From Verrucomicrobiota bacterium (GTDB lineage Bacteria; Verrucomicrobiota; Verrucomicrobiia; Chthoniobacterales; UBA10450): DNA of 48,041 nucleotides. This document shows positions 8,738 through 16,602 of this stretch, piece after piece. Positions within the stretch are counted from its first letter, which is position 1; every line of letters begins with the position of its first letter. The stretch lies in NCBI GenBank assembly GCA_003219695.1, contig QHQA01000203.1:1-48041 (forward strand), given 5' to 3'. The notes under the pieces were generated by a model. The model saw nothing but the letters and a program-made list of their open reading frames with translations. It was not told where the DNA came from and did no database searches. Position numbers and translations under genes: made by a program.

Positions 8738-10423
8738 TCAAATCACGCCAAACGGTGCGCGTCCACGAGCATCCGAGACCGGTTTTACGGGCGAAATCTT
8801 CACGACGTTTTCCGGGTCGTAATCGATCAGCTTCAACCAGTCTTCGGTGATATCGGTGGTCGGGAAAATGTCGTTCTCCATGTACTCGGCGTTGAAGGCG
8901 AGTTGCAGGTCGGTTTCCCGAATGCCTTCCTCCTGTCGAGTCCCAATGGCTCGTTTGATCGCTATCGCTTTCGCGCGCTCGACGATTGAGGCAATGATGG
9001 CGCCGCTGATGAGATCGCTCCGAAAGAGCGTCTCTTTTCGGCCGCTGCGCAGTGTCACCTCTAAAAATCTGTTTTCATCCCGGCGCGCAAACTGCCAGTC
9101 AACAAACCGCTCGATCAACCGCTCGATCGACGCGCCGATCCCATCCGCTTCCTTTGCCAGCACGCCATCGTAAGGCAGGCCGTCCGTGAGATAGATTCGG
9201 TAAATTTCTCGCGTGCCCAGCTTGTCCGGTCGGTTGACCTTGATTTTTCGATCGATTCGGCCCGGGCGCAAAATTGCCGGATCGATCAGATCGGCGCGAT
9301 TTGAAGCCAGGATAATCACCACGTCGTTGAGCGAATCGATTCCATCCATCTCGGAGCAGAACATCGGCACCAGTGTGGAAAGAATATTCGAATAACGCGA
9401 AGCGCGGCGCGTGCCGAGGATCGACTCGGCTTCGTCGATGAAGAGGAACGGCATGAAACCTTCGCTCTTTTTCTCGCAAGCGGTGGCAAAAATTTCGCGC
9501 ACCATGCGTTCTGATTCGCCCACCCACATGTTGAGAATCTCGGGACCTTTGACGTGCATGAAATATTCGCGCATCTCAGTGCCTGTTTTGTCGCGGAGTT
9601 GCCGCGTCAAATTGTAAGCAGTCGCCTTGCCGATCAGCGTCTTCCCGCAGCCCGGTGGACCGTAAAGCAAAAATCCTTTCGGCGTGGCGTGCTGAAATTT
9701 TTGGAAAAGATCGGGATGCAAAAGCGGCAGCTCGATCGCGTCTTTGATGGCTTGCAGCGCCGCCTCCTGGCCGCCGACTTTTTCCCACGGCAGGTCCGGC
9801 ACGGTGTCGAGATAATATTCGTTGGATTTCGTGCTTGAGAGCATCTCCAACGCCATCCGGTAATTTGAATCGACGCGGACTTCGTCACCTGATTTCAAGT
9901 TCGACTGCACAAGATCGGCGGAGCGTTGCAGCACCATCGAATGCAACCCGTGTTCGGAGCCAACGCGCAACCGGTCCTTGCCCATCACCTCGGTAATTTT
10001 CGTCACCGGGCCGGCTGTCTCGAATCCCAGATCACCGACGATCACGAAAGCTTCGTTGACGAGAACGCGCGTACCCCTTTTCAATTTCGAAAGCGCAATG
10101 CGCGGATCGACGTTGCAGTAATAATCGGCGCCTCCAACGACAATGTGCGCCGTCTCCTTCGAAGTGGCTCCGAGAAACGTGCCAATCCGGTTCGCGGGCG
10201 AAGTGACTTTTTTGATGACTTCCTCGAGCTTCTCAATCATCCGACGCGCCTCGACCATGGTTTCCTGCTGATCGTAAATCTGCGGCCGCAATTCCAACAA
10301 GTCGCGCCGAACCGGATCGCCCGGAGGCAACGATGCGATCACCTGATCGAATGAATCGAGAAGAGTATCCGGAGCCGAGTCCCCAACCCCGTCCTGCAAT
10401 CCCTCGCTGCGCTCGTCGCTCAT
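8738..10423 (-). CDS. mpa: proteasome-associated AAA+ ATPase (Mpa/ARC)
   Basis: In actinobacteria this hexameric ring ATPase binds Pup through an N-terminal coiled coil, unfolds pupylated proteins and feeds them to the 20S proteasome. Here the coiled coil is at about residues 42-72, followed by two OB-like domains (78-190) and the AAA+ module: Walker A GPPGCGKT at 255-262, Walker B FLFIDE with Asp330-Glu331, pore-loop region HVKGPEILNMWVGESE and the arginine-finger region LRPGRIDRKI. The ATG at 10423 is preferred to a TTG five codons earlier. At 561 residues it is shorter than Mtb Mpa. It ends RAPFGVI and lacks the GQYL-type tail that docks to the proteasome, so it may work alone or use another protease. 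Confidence 0.93.
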   Translation of the reverse strand: MSDERSEGLQDGVGDSAPDTLLDSFDQVIASLPPGDPVRRDLLELRPQIYDQQETMVEARRMIEKLEEVIKKVTSPANRIGTFLGATSKETAHIVVGGADYYCNVDPRIALSKLKRGTRVLVNEAFVIVGDLGFETAGPVTKITEVMGKDRLRVGSEHGLHSMVLQRSADLVQSNLKSGDEVRVDSNYRMALEMLSSTKSNEYYLDTVPDLPWEKVGGQEAALQAIKDAIELPLLHPDLFQKFQHATPKGFLLYGPPGCGKTLIGKATAYNLTRQLRDKTGTEMREYFMHVKGPEILNMWVGESERMVREIFATACEKKSEGFMPFLFIDEAESILGTRRASRYSNILSTLVPMFCSEMDGIDSLNDVVIILASNRADLIDPAILRPGRIDRKIKVNRPDKLGTREIYRIYLTDGLPYDGVLAKEADGIGASIERLIERFVDWQFARRDENRFLEVTLRSGRKETLFRSDLISGAIIASIVERAKAIAIKRAIGTRQEEGIRETDLQLAFNAEYMENDIFPTTDITEDWLKLIDYDPENVVKISPVKPVSDARGRAPFGVI

Positions 10424-10456
10424 TATGGTTTGGGTCAATCCGCCGAACCGAGTGGC

Positions 10457-10484
10457 ATTATAGCGTGGTCACGCACATTCGCAA
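10457..10484 (-). promoter_or_regulatory. sigma-70-type promoter of the mpa-dop operon
   Basis: On the minus strand TTGCGA (10484-10479) and a consensus TATAAT (10462-10457) are separated by 16 bp. The predicted start of transcription would be about 25-30 bases before the ATG at 10423. No strong ribosome binding site is seen before that ATG. Confidence 0.65.
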
Positions 10485-10610
10485 TCTTCACTCACGAAAA
10501 CCTTTCGGGGTTCGACGCCACAACATACAAAATGTTCAACCGCAAAGTTGATCTGTTGTTGCGCACAGTCCTTCTCCTCGCTCGTAGTCTTGCCAAAAGC
10601 GCGGCGACAG

Positions 10611-10639
10611 TTGCCACTGAACACGGCTGCCTTTACACT
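10611..10639 (+). promoter_or_regulatory. promoter of tRNA-Asp
   Basis: TTGCCA (10611-10616) and TACACT (10634-10639) are exactly 17 bp apart, and the tRNA begins 15 bases after the -10 box, a normal spacing for a stable RNA promoter. Confidence 0.65.
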
Positions 10640-10653
10640 TTGTTTTTCGTCGG

Positions 10654-10727
10654 GGAGCCTTAGCTCAATTGGTTAGAGCGCCGCCCTGTCACGGCGGAGG
10701 TTGCGGGTTCGAGCCCCGTAGGCTCCG
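10654..10727 (+). tRNA. tRNA-Asp (anticodon GUC)
   Basis: A full cloverleaf can be drawn. The acceptor stem is GGAGCCT pairing with AGGCTCC (10654-10660 with 10720-10726). The D arm is AGCTCAATTGGTTAGAGC, the anticodon arm CCGCC-CTGTCAC-GGCGG with anticodon GTC, and the T arm GCGGG-TTCGAGC-CCCGT, with discriminator G at 10727 as expected for Asp. CCA is not encoded. The 74-base length is standard. Confidence 0.97.
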
Positions 10728-10786
10728 GATTCTGCAGCTAGCGAACGCACGTCCGTTTTTGCTGCGCCGCACGTTTTAAAACGTAA

Positions 10787-11062
10787 ATGAACAATGGCGC
10801 TACAATTTACAATAGGCGGCGCATTATCGATCAAACATTAATGGCGATGCAGGAAGTGGAGCGCTATTGCGCAGCGCATCCCAACAGCCCGGTGGCGATA
10901 CGTCATCCGAAACTTTCCATTCGCGGCCGTACTTTTATCGTGTTATTGGGCCCAAATATTGAGGAGGGTATCGCCGGCTTTGGCGACACCGTTCCAGCAG
11001 CGCTGCGTGCGTTCGACCTGCAATATTCGCGTTCTCTCACCCCGCCTGCTGATCGCGATTAG
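10787..11062 (+). CDS. small protein of unknown function
   Basis: The 91-residue product has a helical N-terminal half (RRRIIDQTLMAMQEVERYCAAHP) and a beta-rich segment (KLSIRGRTFIVLLGPNIEEGIAGFGDTVPAALRAF). The overall alternation suggests a small globular cytosolic protein; the FGDTVPAALRAFD ending resembles short proteins that accompany HicB-like folds, but this is a weak impression. It follows tRNA-Asp by about 60 bp. Function not recognised. Confidence 0.55.
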   Translation: MNNGATIYNRRRIIDQTLMAMQEVERYCAAHPNSPVAIRHPKLSIRGRTFIVLLGPNIEEGIAGFGDTVPAALRAFDLQYSRSLTPPADRD

Positions 11063-11128
11063 GATCGGTGGCACCGAACGAGAACCGCCGCCGCGGTACA
11101 TTTGTCGAAAAGCGACGGGCACGATCAC

Positions 11129-11854
11129 CTAAACTTTGGGCGTGAACTGCGCCAGATCGTAAATGCCGAAGCGCTTCTCGATTGCCGCCACTTTATCTAC
11201 AACCTTCTCAAACCCGTCCTCGCCGAATAATTCGTCTTCTTTTTTCTCGAAATCTTCACCGAGCGAATCGAATTCGTGTGGCGAAACGATCTTGCGAAAT
11301 GCCGGGAAGAGGACTGTGTCCTCGCGTGCCTCGTGCGGGTTGTACATGCGGATGAATTGCTGCATGGAATTCATGAGCTGCGCACATTCGGAGTCGTTTT
11401 TCAATGATTTGAGATTCGCAAATTGCAAAGTGACGTCTGTCACGCGGCGCCCAGCCTGATGCTGTGTGCGCAGTACCTTGACCAGATCGACAAGTCGATT
11501 GGCTTTTTCGAAGCGCGGGAAAAGAAAATCTTCCTCGAGCTTTTCGTGATAATCTTCCACAAAGCTCCGAATGATTTTCGCGGCATCAGCCAATGCGTCC
11601 GGCGGAAAATCCTGTTTCGCATCGAGCCGGCGCACCGCTTCGCCGTAAATCAGAAGCACGCGTTTCAGCACGCCATGCTCGCGCATCAAATCTTCCGGCG
11701 GCCCAACGGGTATTTCTCCTTCCTCATTTTTCTTCTCGTTTTCCGCGCCACGCAACAGCCTCACTCCCGCCAGGGTTGCGCCACCAAGAATGATACCGCT
11801 TCTGAGAAAAACTCTGCGATGAAGAATGCGCCCGGCTTGATGTCGATCGTTCAT
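11129..11854 (-). CDS. hemerythrin-like HHE domain protein with Tat-type signal
   Basis: The 241-residue protein begins with a twin-arginine-like signal (HRRVFLRSGIILGGATLAGVRLL, read in parts; arginines at about 13-14), suggesting export of the folded protein. The core is a four-helix HHE domain: DLMREHGVLKRVLLIYGEAVRRL, FVEDYHEKLEEDFLFPRFE, RTQHQAGRRVTDV and MYNPHEAREDTVLFPAF hold the His and Glu residues that bind a di-iron or other metal site in hemerythrin-like proteins. The C-terminal third (EFDSLGEDFEKKEDELFG) is typical of periplasmic members. A role in oxygen or metal sensing or storage is likely but not determined by sequence. Confidence 0.85.
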   Translation of the reverse strand: MNDRHQAGRILHRRVFLRSGIILGGATLAGVRLLRGAENEKKNEEGEIPVGPPEDLMREHGVLKRVLLIYGEAVRRLDAKQDFPPDALADAAKIIRSFVEDYHEKLEEDFLFPRFEKANRLVDLVKVLRTQHQAGRRVTDVTLQFANLKSLKNDSECAQLMNSMQQFIRMYNPHEAREDTVLFPAFRKIVSPHEFDSLGEDFEKKEDELFGEDGFEKVVDKVAAIEKRFGIYDLAQFTPKV

Positions 11855-11935
11855 GTTTGGGTCCCCTGCTCAAACCGAAGAATCGAGTTCCAATTCACTG
11901 ACGAGCGTATCAGGCACAACAAAATTCGCGGCGAT

Positions 11936-12256
11936 TCACCTTCGCATAATGTGAATGGACAGGATCCGGCTTTGATGGCGCGCAAGCAAATAATCGACAA
12001 AGTCGCCAATGATCGAGTTCGGCTTGTTGCCCAGCTTTGTTACGACCCGGCAAATCAAAGTGCGGCTACGACCGTGCCATTCGAGATTGATCGCGCCGTG
12101 CGCGGTCTCACTGTGGATTTTCGCCCAGCCATGCGGACGACCCGGACGCTGGTGTTCAGTGGGAATCAAATCGAACCGCCGAAGTTGTGGATCAGTCATG
12201 ATTTTTTCCCGAAGCGACCCGCGCCCGGTTGTGATGACCTGGATAACCGTTTGCAT
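11936..12256 (-). CDS. conserved-looking small protein of unknown function
   Basis: The 106-residue product is a plausible real gene. It has an ordered alternation of charged and hydrophobic segments (LRRFDLIPTEHQRPGRPHG, INLEWHGRSRTLICRVVTKLGN, IIGDFVDYLLARHQSRILSIHI) and an AGG six bases before the ATG at 12256. A second ATG twenty codons in (12199), preceded by GGGA, is an alternative start. No domain or transmembrane segment is recognised. It is on the same strand as the GNAT gene and lies just downstream of it. Confidence 0.6.
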   Translation of the reverse strand: MQTVIQVITTGRGSLREKIMTDPQLRRFDLIPTEHQRPGRPHGWAKIHSETAHGAINLEWHGRSRTLICRVVTKLGNKPNSIIGDFVDYLLARHQSRILSIHIMRR

Positions 12257-12302
12257 TTCAAACCTAGGTTCAACAGGAAACCAAGTTCTTTTGCAATCTC
12301 GT

Positions 12303-12905
12303 TTAGCTGGTAGGGCGCGACCGCCGGGCGCGCCGAACGCGACTACCCTTAAGCAGCGAGCGGTACATCACGTAAACATCGACGTATCCTTTTTCCGGAT
12401 GGCGAAACGCGCCGGGCAACGTGCCGACGATCTTGAAACCGAGCTCTTGCCAAAGACGAATCGCCGGAATGTTCGTCGAAACCACGAAATTAAATTGTAT
12501 CGCGCGAAAACCGAGCCGCCGCGCTTCGCTCAGACAATGCTCCGCCATGGCACGACCGACCCCCTGCCCGCGCGCGCTGGCTGCGACCATGAACGCTGCA
12601 TTCGCGACATGCGCGCCGCCGCTGGCCTGGTTCGGCCGCAAGATGTATGTGCCAGCAACGCACTGATCTTGCCTATTTGCTGCTTGGGGCGGCGGTGCGC
12701 TCCCTGGGAAGCCAACGGCTTCCCCTACAGACTGTTGATCAAGTTCCGCCACGTACGTGTGTGTGTCAGGCGCAAACCAGTACGCCAGCGCATCCTCGCG
12801 TGAAATCGTGGGATCGAGCGCGTAGGTGTCGCTGGCGGCAACGACCTCACGGAAAATATTCCAGATCGCGTCGTGATCTGCTTTGGTTGCTGCTCGAATT
12901 TTCAT
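12303..12905 (-). CDS. GNAT family N-acetyltransferase with two repeat-derived segments
   Basis: The protein (200 residues from ATG 12905, MKIRAATKADHDAIWNIFREV) has the GNAT acetyl-CoA site: NAAFMVAASARGQGVGRAMAEHCL carries the Q/RxxGxG/A motif, followed by FNFVVSTNIPAIRLWQELGF and the C-terminal GYVDVYVMYR. The substrate is probably a small amine or amino acid (PhnO/YncA-like), which is inference. An upstream in-frame extension is not GNAT-like. Residues encoded by 12680-12730 (VGEAVGFPGSAPPPQA) are a 51-bp repeat inserted in the loop before the core. The last residues ([13 protein letters not shown]) come from a second repeat at 12307-12347. The enzyme core appears undamaged. Confidence 0.9.
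   Translation of the reverse strand: MKIRAATKADHDAIWNIFREVVAASDTYALDPTISREDALAYWFAPDTHTYVAELDQQSVGEAVGFPGSAPPPQAANRQDQCVAGTYILRPNQASGGAHVANAAFMVAASARGQGVGRAMAEHCLSEARRLGFRAIQFNFVVSTNIPAIRLWQELGFKIVGTLPGAFRHPEKGYVDVYVMYRSLLKGSRVRRARRSRPTS
12307..12347. repeat. GGTAG...CTACC element forming a protein C-terminus
   Basis: The element is bounded by GGTAG (12309) and CTACC (12343-12347). Its first 27 bases, 12307-12333, are identical to 36975-37001 inside the lipase maturation factor gene. Here it encodes the Arg-rich tail of the GNAT. Confidence 0.85.
12680..12730. repeat. 51-bp element inserted in frame in the GNAT gene
   Basis: The 51 bases align without gaps to 18330-18380 in the RfbD-like gene, 41 of 51 identical by my count. 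It contains the arms GGGAAGCC and GGCTTCCC and ends CTACAG. On the minus strand it is read in the same frame as the other copy, giving VxEAxGFPGxAxPxP. Confidence 0.9.
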
Positions 12906-12958
12906 TGTTTGCAGCCGAAATTGTAGGACAACTGCTTCGATCGCCGCAATTGCCGGAG

Positions 12959-13555
12959 CTAGCGCAGTGCAAGCAATGCAGCCAGCGCGGCGAGTTTTTG
13001 CTCGGCGCGCCACGATCCCGCACCAGCCGGGTGGAGCCGGCCCAGATGTTGCAACATTCGTCGCACACCATCAATCGATTGTTTCAATTGCGCGGACGCG
13101 CGCGCATAAGCATCGCGCTCCAGTAGAACGTCCGTGGGAATGCGGTGGCGCCGTAAAGCCTCCTCGGTCACCGATCGAAATAGTCGGCCTTCGAAGGTAT
13201 GCGCGCGAATGTGCGGATTTGCAACGGTAGCCGGATCAATCTGGCTTCCTACCACGAGTGCCGCGCGCTGGATTCGGAAACCTCTTTGCCGATAGCGCGC
13301 GAGAAGCGTCGCAATCGATGCTTGGGCAATGCATCGCACCACGCGCTCGCGCCGATTCACTTTTCTCGAGTCGGTCTCCAGTTTTCCCATGGCAGCGTGA
13401 TACGGCTGCCGCGTTTCAGGAAGGCGCGGCTCCGATAGCTCGATTCGTTGGACGTCGCAGAGCTGAGGCGAATCGGCTGAACCTGCCAGCAGCACAGCGG
13501 CCGCCCAACCCGATTTTATTCGAAAACCGAGAGCGGCGGTTTGCGGTTTGGTCAT
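12959..13555 (-). CDS. protein of unknown function, translationally coupled to a protease-like gene
   Basis: From ATG 13555 the product has 198 residues (MTKPQTAALGFRIKSGWAA). This ATG overlaps the stop codon of the upstream gene as ATGA, which strongly supports the start and implies coupled translation; the frame is open 20 codons further. The N-terminal half alternates beta strands (AALGFRIKSGWAAAVLLAG, VQRIELSEPRLPETRQPYHA) and the C-terminal half is Arg/Ala-rich helix (REARRHRIPTDVLLERD-like, ASAQLKQSIDGVRRMLQHLG). The order of strands and helices suggests an RNase H-like or related alpha/beta fold, but no catalytic residues can be assigned. Confidence 0.7.
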   Translation of the reverse strand: MTKPQTAALGFRIKSGWAAAVLLAGSADSPQLCDVQRIELSEPRLPETRQPYHAAMGKLETDSRKVNRRERVVRCIAQASIATLLARYRQRGFRIQRAALVVGSQIDPATVANPHIRAHTFEGRLFRSVTEEALRRHRIPTDVLLERDAYARASAQLKQSIDGVRRMLQHLGRLHPAGAGSWRAEQKLAALAALLALR

Positions 13556-14586
13556 CTGGTTTGAAACGTCACCGGAACAGTCGCTTGCCATCCCTGGCTG
13601 GGCGCGGATTTCCATTGCCGAAGCGTCCTGATCGCCGATTGATCGAACGCTGGGTTCCCCGTGGACTTAATGACCTGGATATTCGTCACGTTTCCCTGCG
13701 GGTCGAACGTCAATCGGAAGTGGCCTGTCCCCGATTGTCCGGGCAGAGAAGCGCCGGGCGGAAAGGCCGGCGCAGGCGCATAGACCAATCGCGGCCTCGG
13801 CGTTGGCCGTGGCGTGGCACGCGCTTCGAGGGCTTCGGGCCAGCGAGCCTCGGTATCAGCCGCAACTCGAGATAATAGTGAATCCAGCGCAGCGGCCGGG
13901 CGCGCAGTGGTCTTTTCTCCTGCCGATGTGACAACGCCAATCACCTCACCATTGTCGTTAACGATAGGCGCCCCAACTGAACTGGCCGGAGTCGCTCCTG
14001 TAATTTCCAAACGGTCCGAGGCTTCCCCTGCGATTGTCGTTTCACGAGCGCTGCCCTCGCTTCCAGCCAGCGCGCTGCCGACTCTTACAACGCTTGCGCG
14101 CGCCGGTACATTGCCTTCTTTGCTTAGCTCGAGAAATGGAACGTGCTTCACGTCGGCTTTCAGGATCGCCAGATCCAAAGCTTTCGAAGCCGCGAGAACT
14201 CCAGTCACGTTGTAGATCCCGCCGTCCCCCGTCTTCGCGACGGCATTGACGGCGCCTTCAATGGCGTGTGCGGTAGTCACGAACTCACCATCCGGTGAAA
14301 TAAAAAAGCCGGTCTCCGTCCTCAACAGATTTCCTTTCGGATCAAACGCCGTCACCCAAATCACGGAAGGCCGGACCCGGGTTTCCAGTCTCGCTAAATC
14401 GGACGATGGACTTTGGCCGCCTTGTGCTTCCGGAGAAGCCAGAGTGATTGGTGACGTCGATTGCGACTGCTGCGCCAGTCGCGATTCACCAAGAAGCTGA
14501 CTCGTCGAATTTCGCGCATACGCGGCGGTCACAAAGACGGCCATGCAAAGCGCGTAGTATCGAACAGCGAGCCGGGTCGGTCTCAT
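13552..14586 (-). CDS. trypsin-like protease domain (serine apparently lost) fused to a TonB C-terminal domain
   Basis: The 344-residue protein has an N-terminal signal or anchor segment (YYALCMAVFVTAAYA, about residues 10-24). A chymotrypsin-fold domain follows at about 65-235: TTAHAI gives His107 and ALDLAIL gives Asp138. Where HtrA-type enzymes have GNSGGP, this protein has SSVGAP, so the catalytic Ser position holds Val204 (Ser203 is adjacent). A Pro-rich linker (RATPRPTPRPRLVYAPAPAFPP) leads to a TonB C-terminal domain (GHFRLTFDPQGNVTNIQVIKSTGNPAFDQSAIRTLRQWK). It is probably periplasmic. It may be a non-catalytic scaffold or sensor; the serine assignment rests on alignment by eye. Confidence 0.85.
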   Translation of the reverse strand: MRPTRLAVRYYALCMAVFVTAAYARNSTSQLLGESRLAQQSQSTSPITLASPEAQGGQSPSSDLARLETRVRPSVIWVTAFDPKGNLLRTETGFFISPDGEFVTTAHAIEGAVNAVAKTGDGGIYNVTGVLAASKALDLAILKADVKHVPFLELSKEGNVPARASVVRVGSALAGSEGSARETTIAGEASDRLEITGATPASSVGAPIVNDNGEVIGVVTSAGEKTTARPAAALDSLLSRVAADTEARWPEALEARATPRPTPRPRLVYAPAPAFPPGASLPGQSGTGHFRLTFDPQGNVTNIQVIKSTGNPAFDQSAIRTLRQWKSAPSQGWQATVPVTFQTR

Positions 14587-14675
14587 GGCAAGCTACAGCA
14601 TTACAGTGTTGAATACGCACGGCAGTATAATCAAGCCGGCAAAAAATTGCGCCTTGGGCCGCGGCGCATGGTGAA

Positions 14676-14840
14676 TCAAACGGGCGCGAAACCTATTGCC
14701 GCTTGAAACTGAACGGCGCGCTCGTGTTTCTTCGCCGCGGCTTTGGTCTTGAATGTGCCCAGATTTCTGCGTTTGCCGGTCTTCGGATTTTTCTTCCGTG
14801 AAGACAACCGATACTTGCCCGATTTCAGTTTCCTGATCAC
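14676..14840 (-). CDS. small basic conserved protein (VIRKLKSGKYRL type)
   Basis: The product is a very basic 54-residue peptide: IRKLKSGKYRLSSRKKNPKTGKRRNLGTF, then KTKAAAKKHERAVQF. This composition matches a family of short Lys/Arg-rich proteins found next to unrelated genes in many bacteria, possibly nucleic-acid-binding. A GTG at 14840 gives a protein starting at the conserved part; the frame is open upstream to a TTG at 14918, with GTG options between, so the start is uncertain. Confidence 0.6.
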   Translation of the reverse strand: MIRKLKSGKYRLSSRKKNPKTGKRRNLGTFKTKAAAKKHERAVQFQAAIGFAPV

Positions 14841-14968
14841 GGCTCCATCGAGTACGCGCAGGCCCGCTACACTCCGCGTGTCCGCAACAATGATCCCCAC
14901 AACACTGGGTGTAGCCAAGTGCGGAGGACCTTCACCGTTGCCAGCCGTTGTTCTCCCCCATCAAATCT

Positions 14969-16027
14969 CTAGCACAGCGCGCCGAGACTCTCGTAGAGTG
15001 CGCGTCTGGTGGCGCGGGCCTGCCTTCTCACCACCTCGAATTGGATCGACATCATGCGCAGTGCAAACGGCAGGAGCGCGCTCTTTTCATGTGGCAGTTG
15101 GACGGCCCCGATGTTGCCGCCGCTGATTTTGCGGAATGGCCACTGATCAAAAAGCCATTCCGCGCCATACGACGCAGGCCACGGCGGCGTCTGGCCAGTT
15201 TCGGCTGCTTTGCGGCCGATGGTGCCCCACTGAATATCGTGCAGCAGGATCCAACCTTCGCTCCTGACACAAGGCGCCACTCGAAGTAAATCAAGGAGCG
15301 GCATCGGGTGGCGATGGTCCGCGTCAATAAAGATAACCCCCAGTTCGTCGCGTTTGGCGATTTGCCAAACAAAAGTCGCATCTCTCGGGGCGTGCAGGCG
15401 AATCAGCGGCACAAGCTCCGGAAACGTCTCCGAAATTTCAAAACCAGTCGGGCGCGTTCTGTCGATGGCGCACTCGACGTTGATGTCGATTGTATCAACC
15501 CAGCTCGCGCCATCGGTTCCATCTTGGCGAAGCAGAGCGGCTGCGATGAGCCCGGCCGAAAAACCGGTCAGCGTTCCAATTTCGATCACGTGTTGCGGCG
15601 CGAGAATGCTGACAAAAGCGGTCAAAAAAAAATAATCGCTCGGTCCAACCGTGCCCGGATGCCAAGTCCGGCGGCGCTTCATGATTGAATCCAGAAATTC
15701 TACCTCGCCCGGCGGCGGTGTTTTGCCAGCATGTCCGAGGATCGCCGCCAATCGTGCGTACCCTGAATTGAAATCGGCCAACGAGTTGATCTCGCAAACC
15801 TCGGCCGTCCTGGGCGGAGCCGGCCTTCGAATGGAACGAATTGCTTCCCGAAGAATTTTGGTCCGGCTGCCGCGGGGCGCGCGACAAACCGCGCCCAACG
15901 CAGTCACCACCGGAAGCTTCATGGCCGCCGCGATTGCGTGATCGATCATAAAAAGCTCGCGTCCGGCTTTTCGAACTTTTCGCAGCCAATCGCGTGCCGC
16001 GTGTGAGAGGTCCCTGATTGTCTCCAT
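14969..16027 (-). CDS. class I SAM-dependent methyltransferase
   Basis: The 352-residue protein starts METIRDLSHAARDWLRK at ATG 16027; the open frame runs 100 codons further upstream but that part overlaps the MauE-like gene in another frame and is not protein-like. The Rossmann motif HVIEIGTLTGFSAGLIAAALL (about residues 170-190) binds SAM, and VIFIDADHRHPMPLLDLLRVAPCVRSEGWILLHD is the Methyltransf_24-type acidic and strand-4/5 region. The substrate cannot be read from sequence; relatives modify sugars or secondary metabolites. It is the last gene of a minus-strand operon, 38 bp after the MauE-like gene. Confidence 0.85.
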   Translation of the reverse strand: METIRDLSHAARDWLRKVRKAGRELFMIDHAIAAAMKLPVVTALGAVCRAPRGSRTKILREAIRSIRRPAPPRTAEVCEINSLADFNSGYARLAAILGHAGKTPPPGEVEFLDSIMKRRRTWHPGTVGPSDYFFLTAFVSILAPQHVIEIGTLTGFSAGLIAAALLRQDGTDGASWVDTIDINVECAIDRTRPTGFEISETFPELVPLIRLHAPRDATFVWQIAKRDELGVIFIDADHRHPMPLLDLLRVAPCVRSEGWILLHDIQWGTIGRKAAETGQTPPWPASYGAEWLFDQWPFRKISGGNIGAVQLPHEKSALLPFALRMMSIQFEVVRRQARATRRALYESLGALC

Positions 16028-16065
16028 CTTCAAAGACGCGAACCTCAGGCGTGCGTTCCGCCTTC

Positions 16066-16602
16066 CTACCGCTCGCTGAGAGCGAAATTTCGCCTGCACC
16101 TGAGCAGCAGAAAAATCACCAGCCCAAACAAAACCAGATCGAACCCCAGATGCGCGGGGAAATTCCAATGTTGGCTGGCGTGCCCGAAGCAACCGCAGGT
16201 GATGTCGAGACCGCGAACCTTTGCAGCGACCGTGGCGATTATGAAGATCGCGATCAGCACCGTTAGAATCGACAACGCGCCGCGATACTGCCGGCGGAAG
16301 ACAAGCCCCAGCCCACAAAAAATCTCGAGCCACGGGAGATAAAACGCGAGCGCGACACTAATGGGCCACGGTAGAATTTTGTAATGATCGATGTCATGGG
16401 CGAACTGGACCGGATCACGTACCTTAAGCACGCCAGCGTAGATGAAAATTGCGGCAATAATAAGATCGAGAACGCGCCAAAAGATGTTTGATGTCCGATG
16501 TTTGAGATCTGATGCAGTTCCACTTGCCGACGTTTGGATGTTCGACGTTGAGAGTTGAACGCCTTGCTCGCGAATACTTTCGGAGTTGGGCGTTTCCCTC
16601 AT
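16066..16602 (-). CDS. MauE/DoxX-like redox membrane protein
   Basis: The 178-residue protein has four transmembrane segments from about residue 42 (FWRVLDLIIAAIFIYAGVLKV, ISVALAFYLPWLEIFCGLGLVF, ALSILTVLIAIFIIATVAA, LGFDLVLFGLVIFLLL). The cysteine motif DITCGCFG lies before the last segment, typical of MauE-family proteins that supply disulfide/thiol redox power to periplasmic proteins. The start overlaps the rhodanese stop as ATGA. The first 40 residues (VQLSTSNIQTSASGTASDL) are polar and translated from repeat-like DNA; the word at 16536-16550 recurs at 23074-23088. They may not belong to the ancestral protein. Confidence 0.85.
   Translation of the reverse strand: MRETPNSESIREQGVQLSTSNIQTSASGTASDLKHRTSNIFWRVLDLIIAAIFIYAGVLKVRDPVQFAHDIDHYKILPWPISVALAFYLPWLEIFCGLGLVFRRQYRGALSILTVLIAIFIIATVAAKVRGLDITCGCFGHASQHWNFPAHLGFDLVLFGLVIFLLLRCRRNFALSER

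Noticed and set aside
11423-12313. Long plus-strand open frame (296 codons) across the hemerythrin-like gene
   Set aside because: It is antisense to clear genes (hemerythrin domain and the small protein at 11936), with composition typical of GC-rich shadow frames and no motif.
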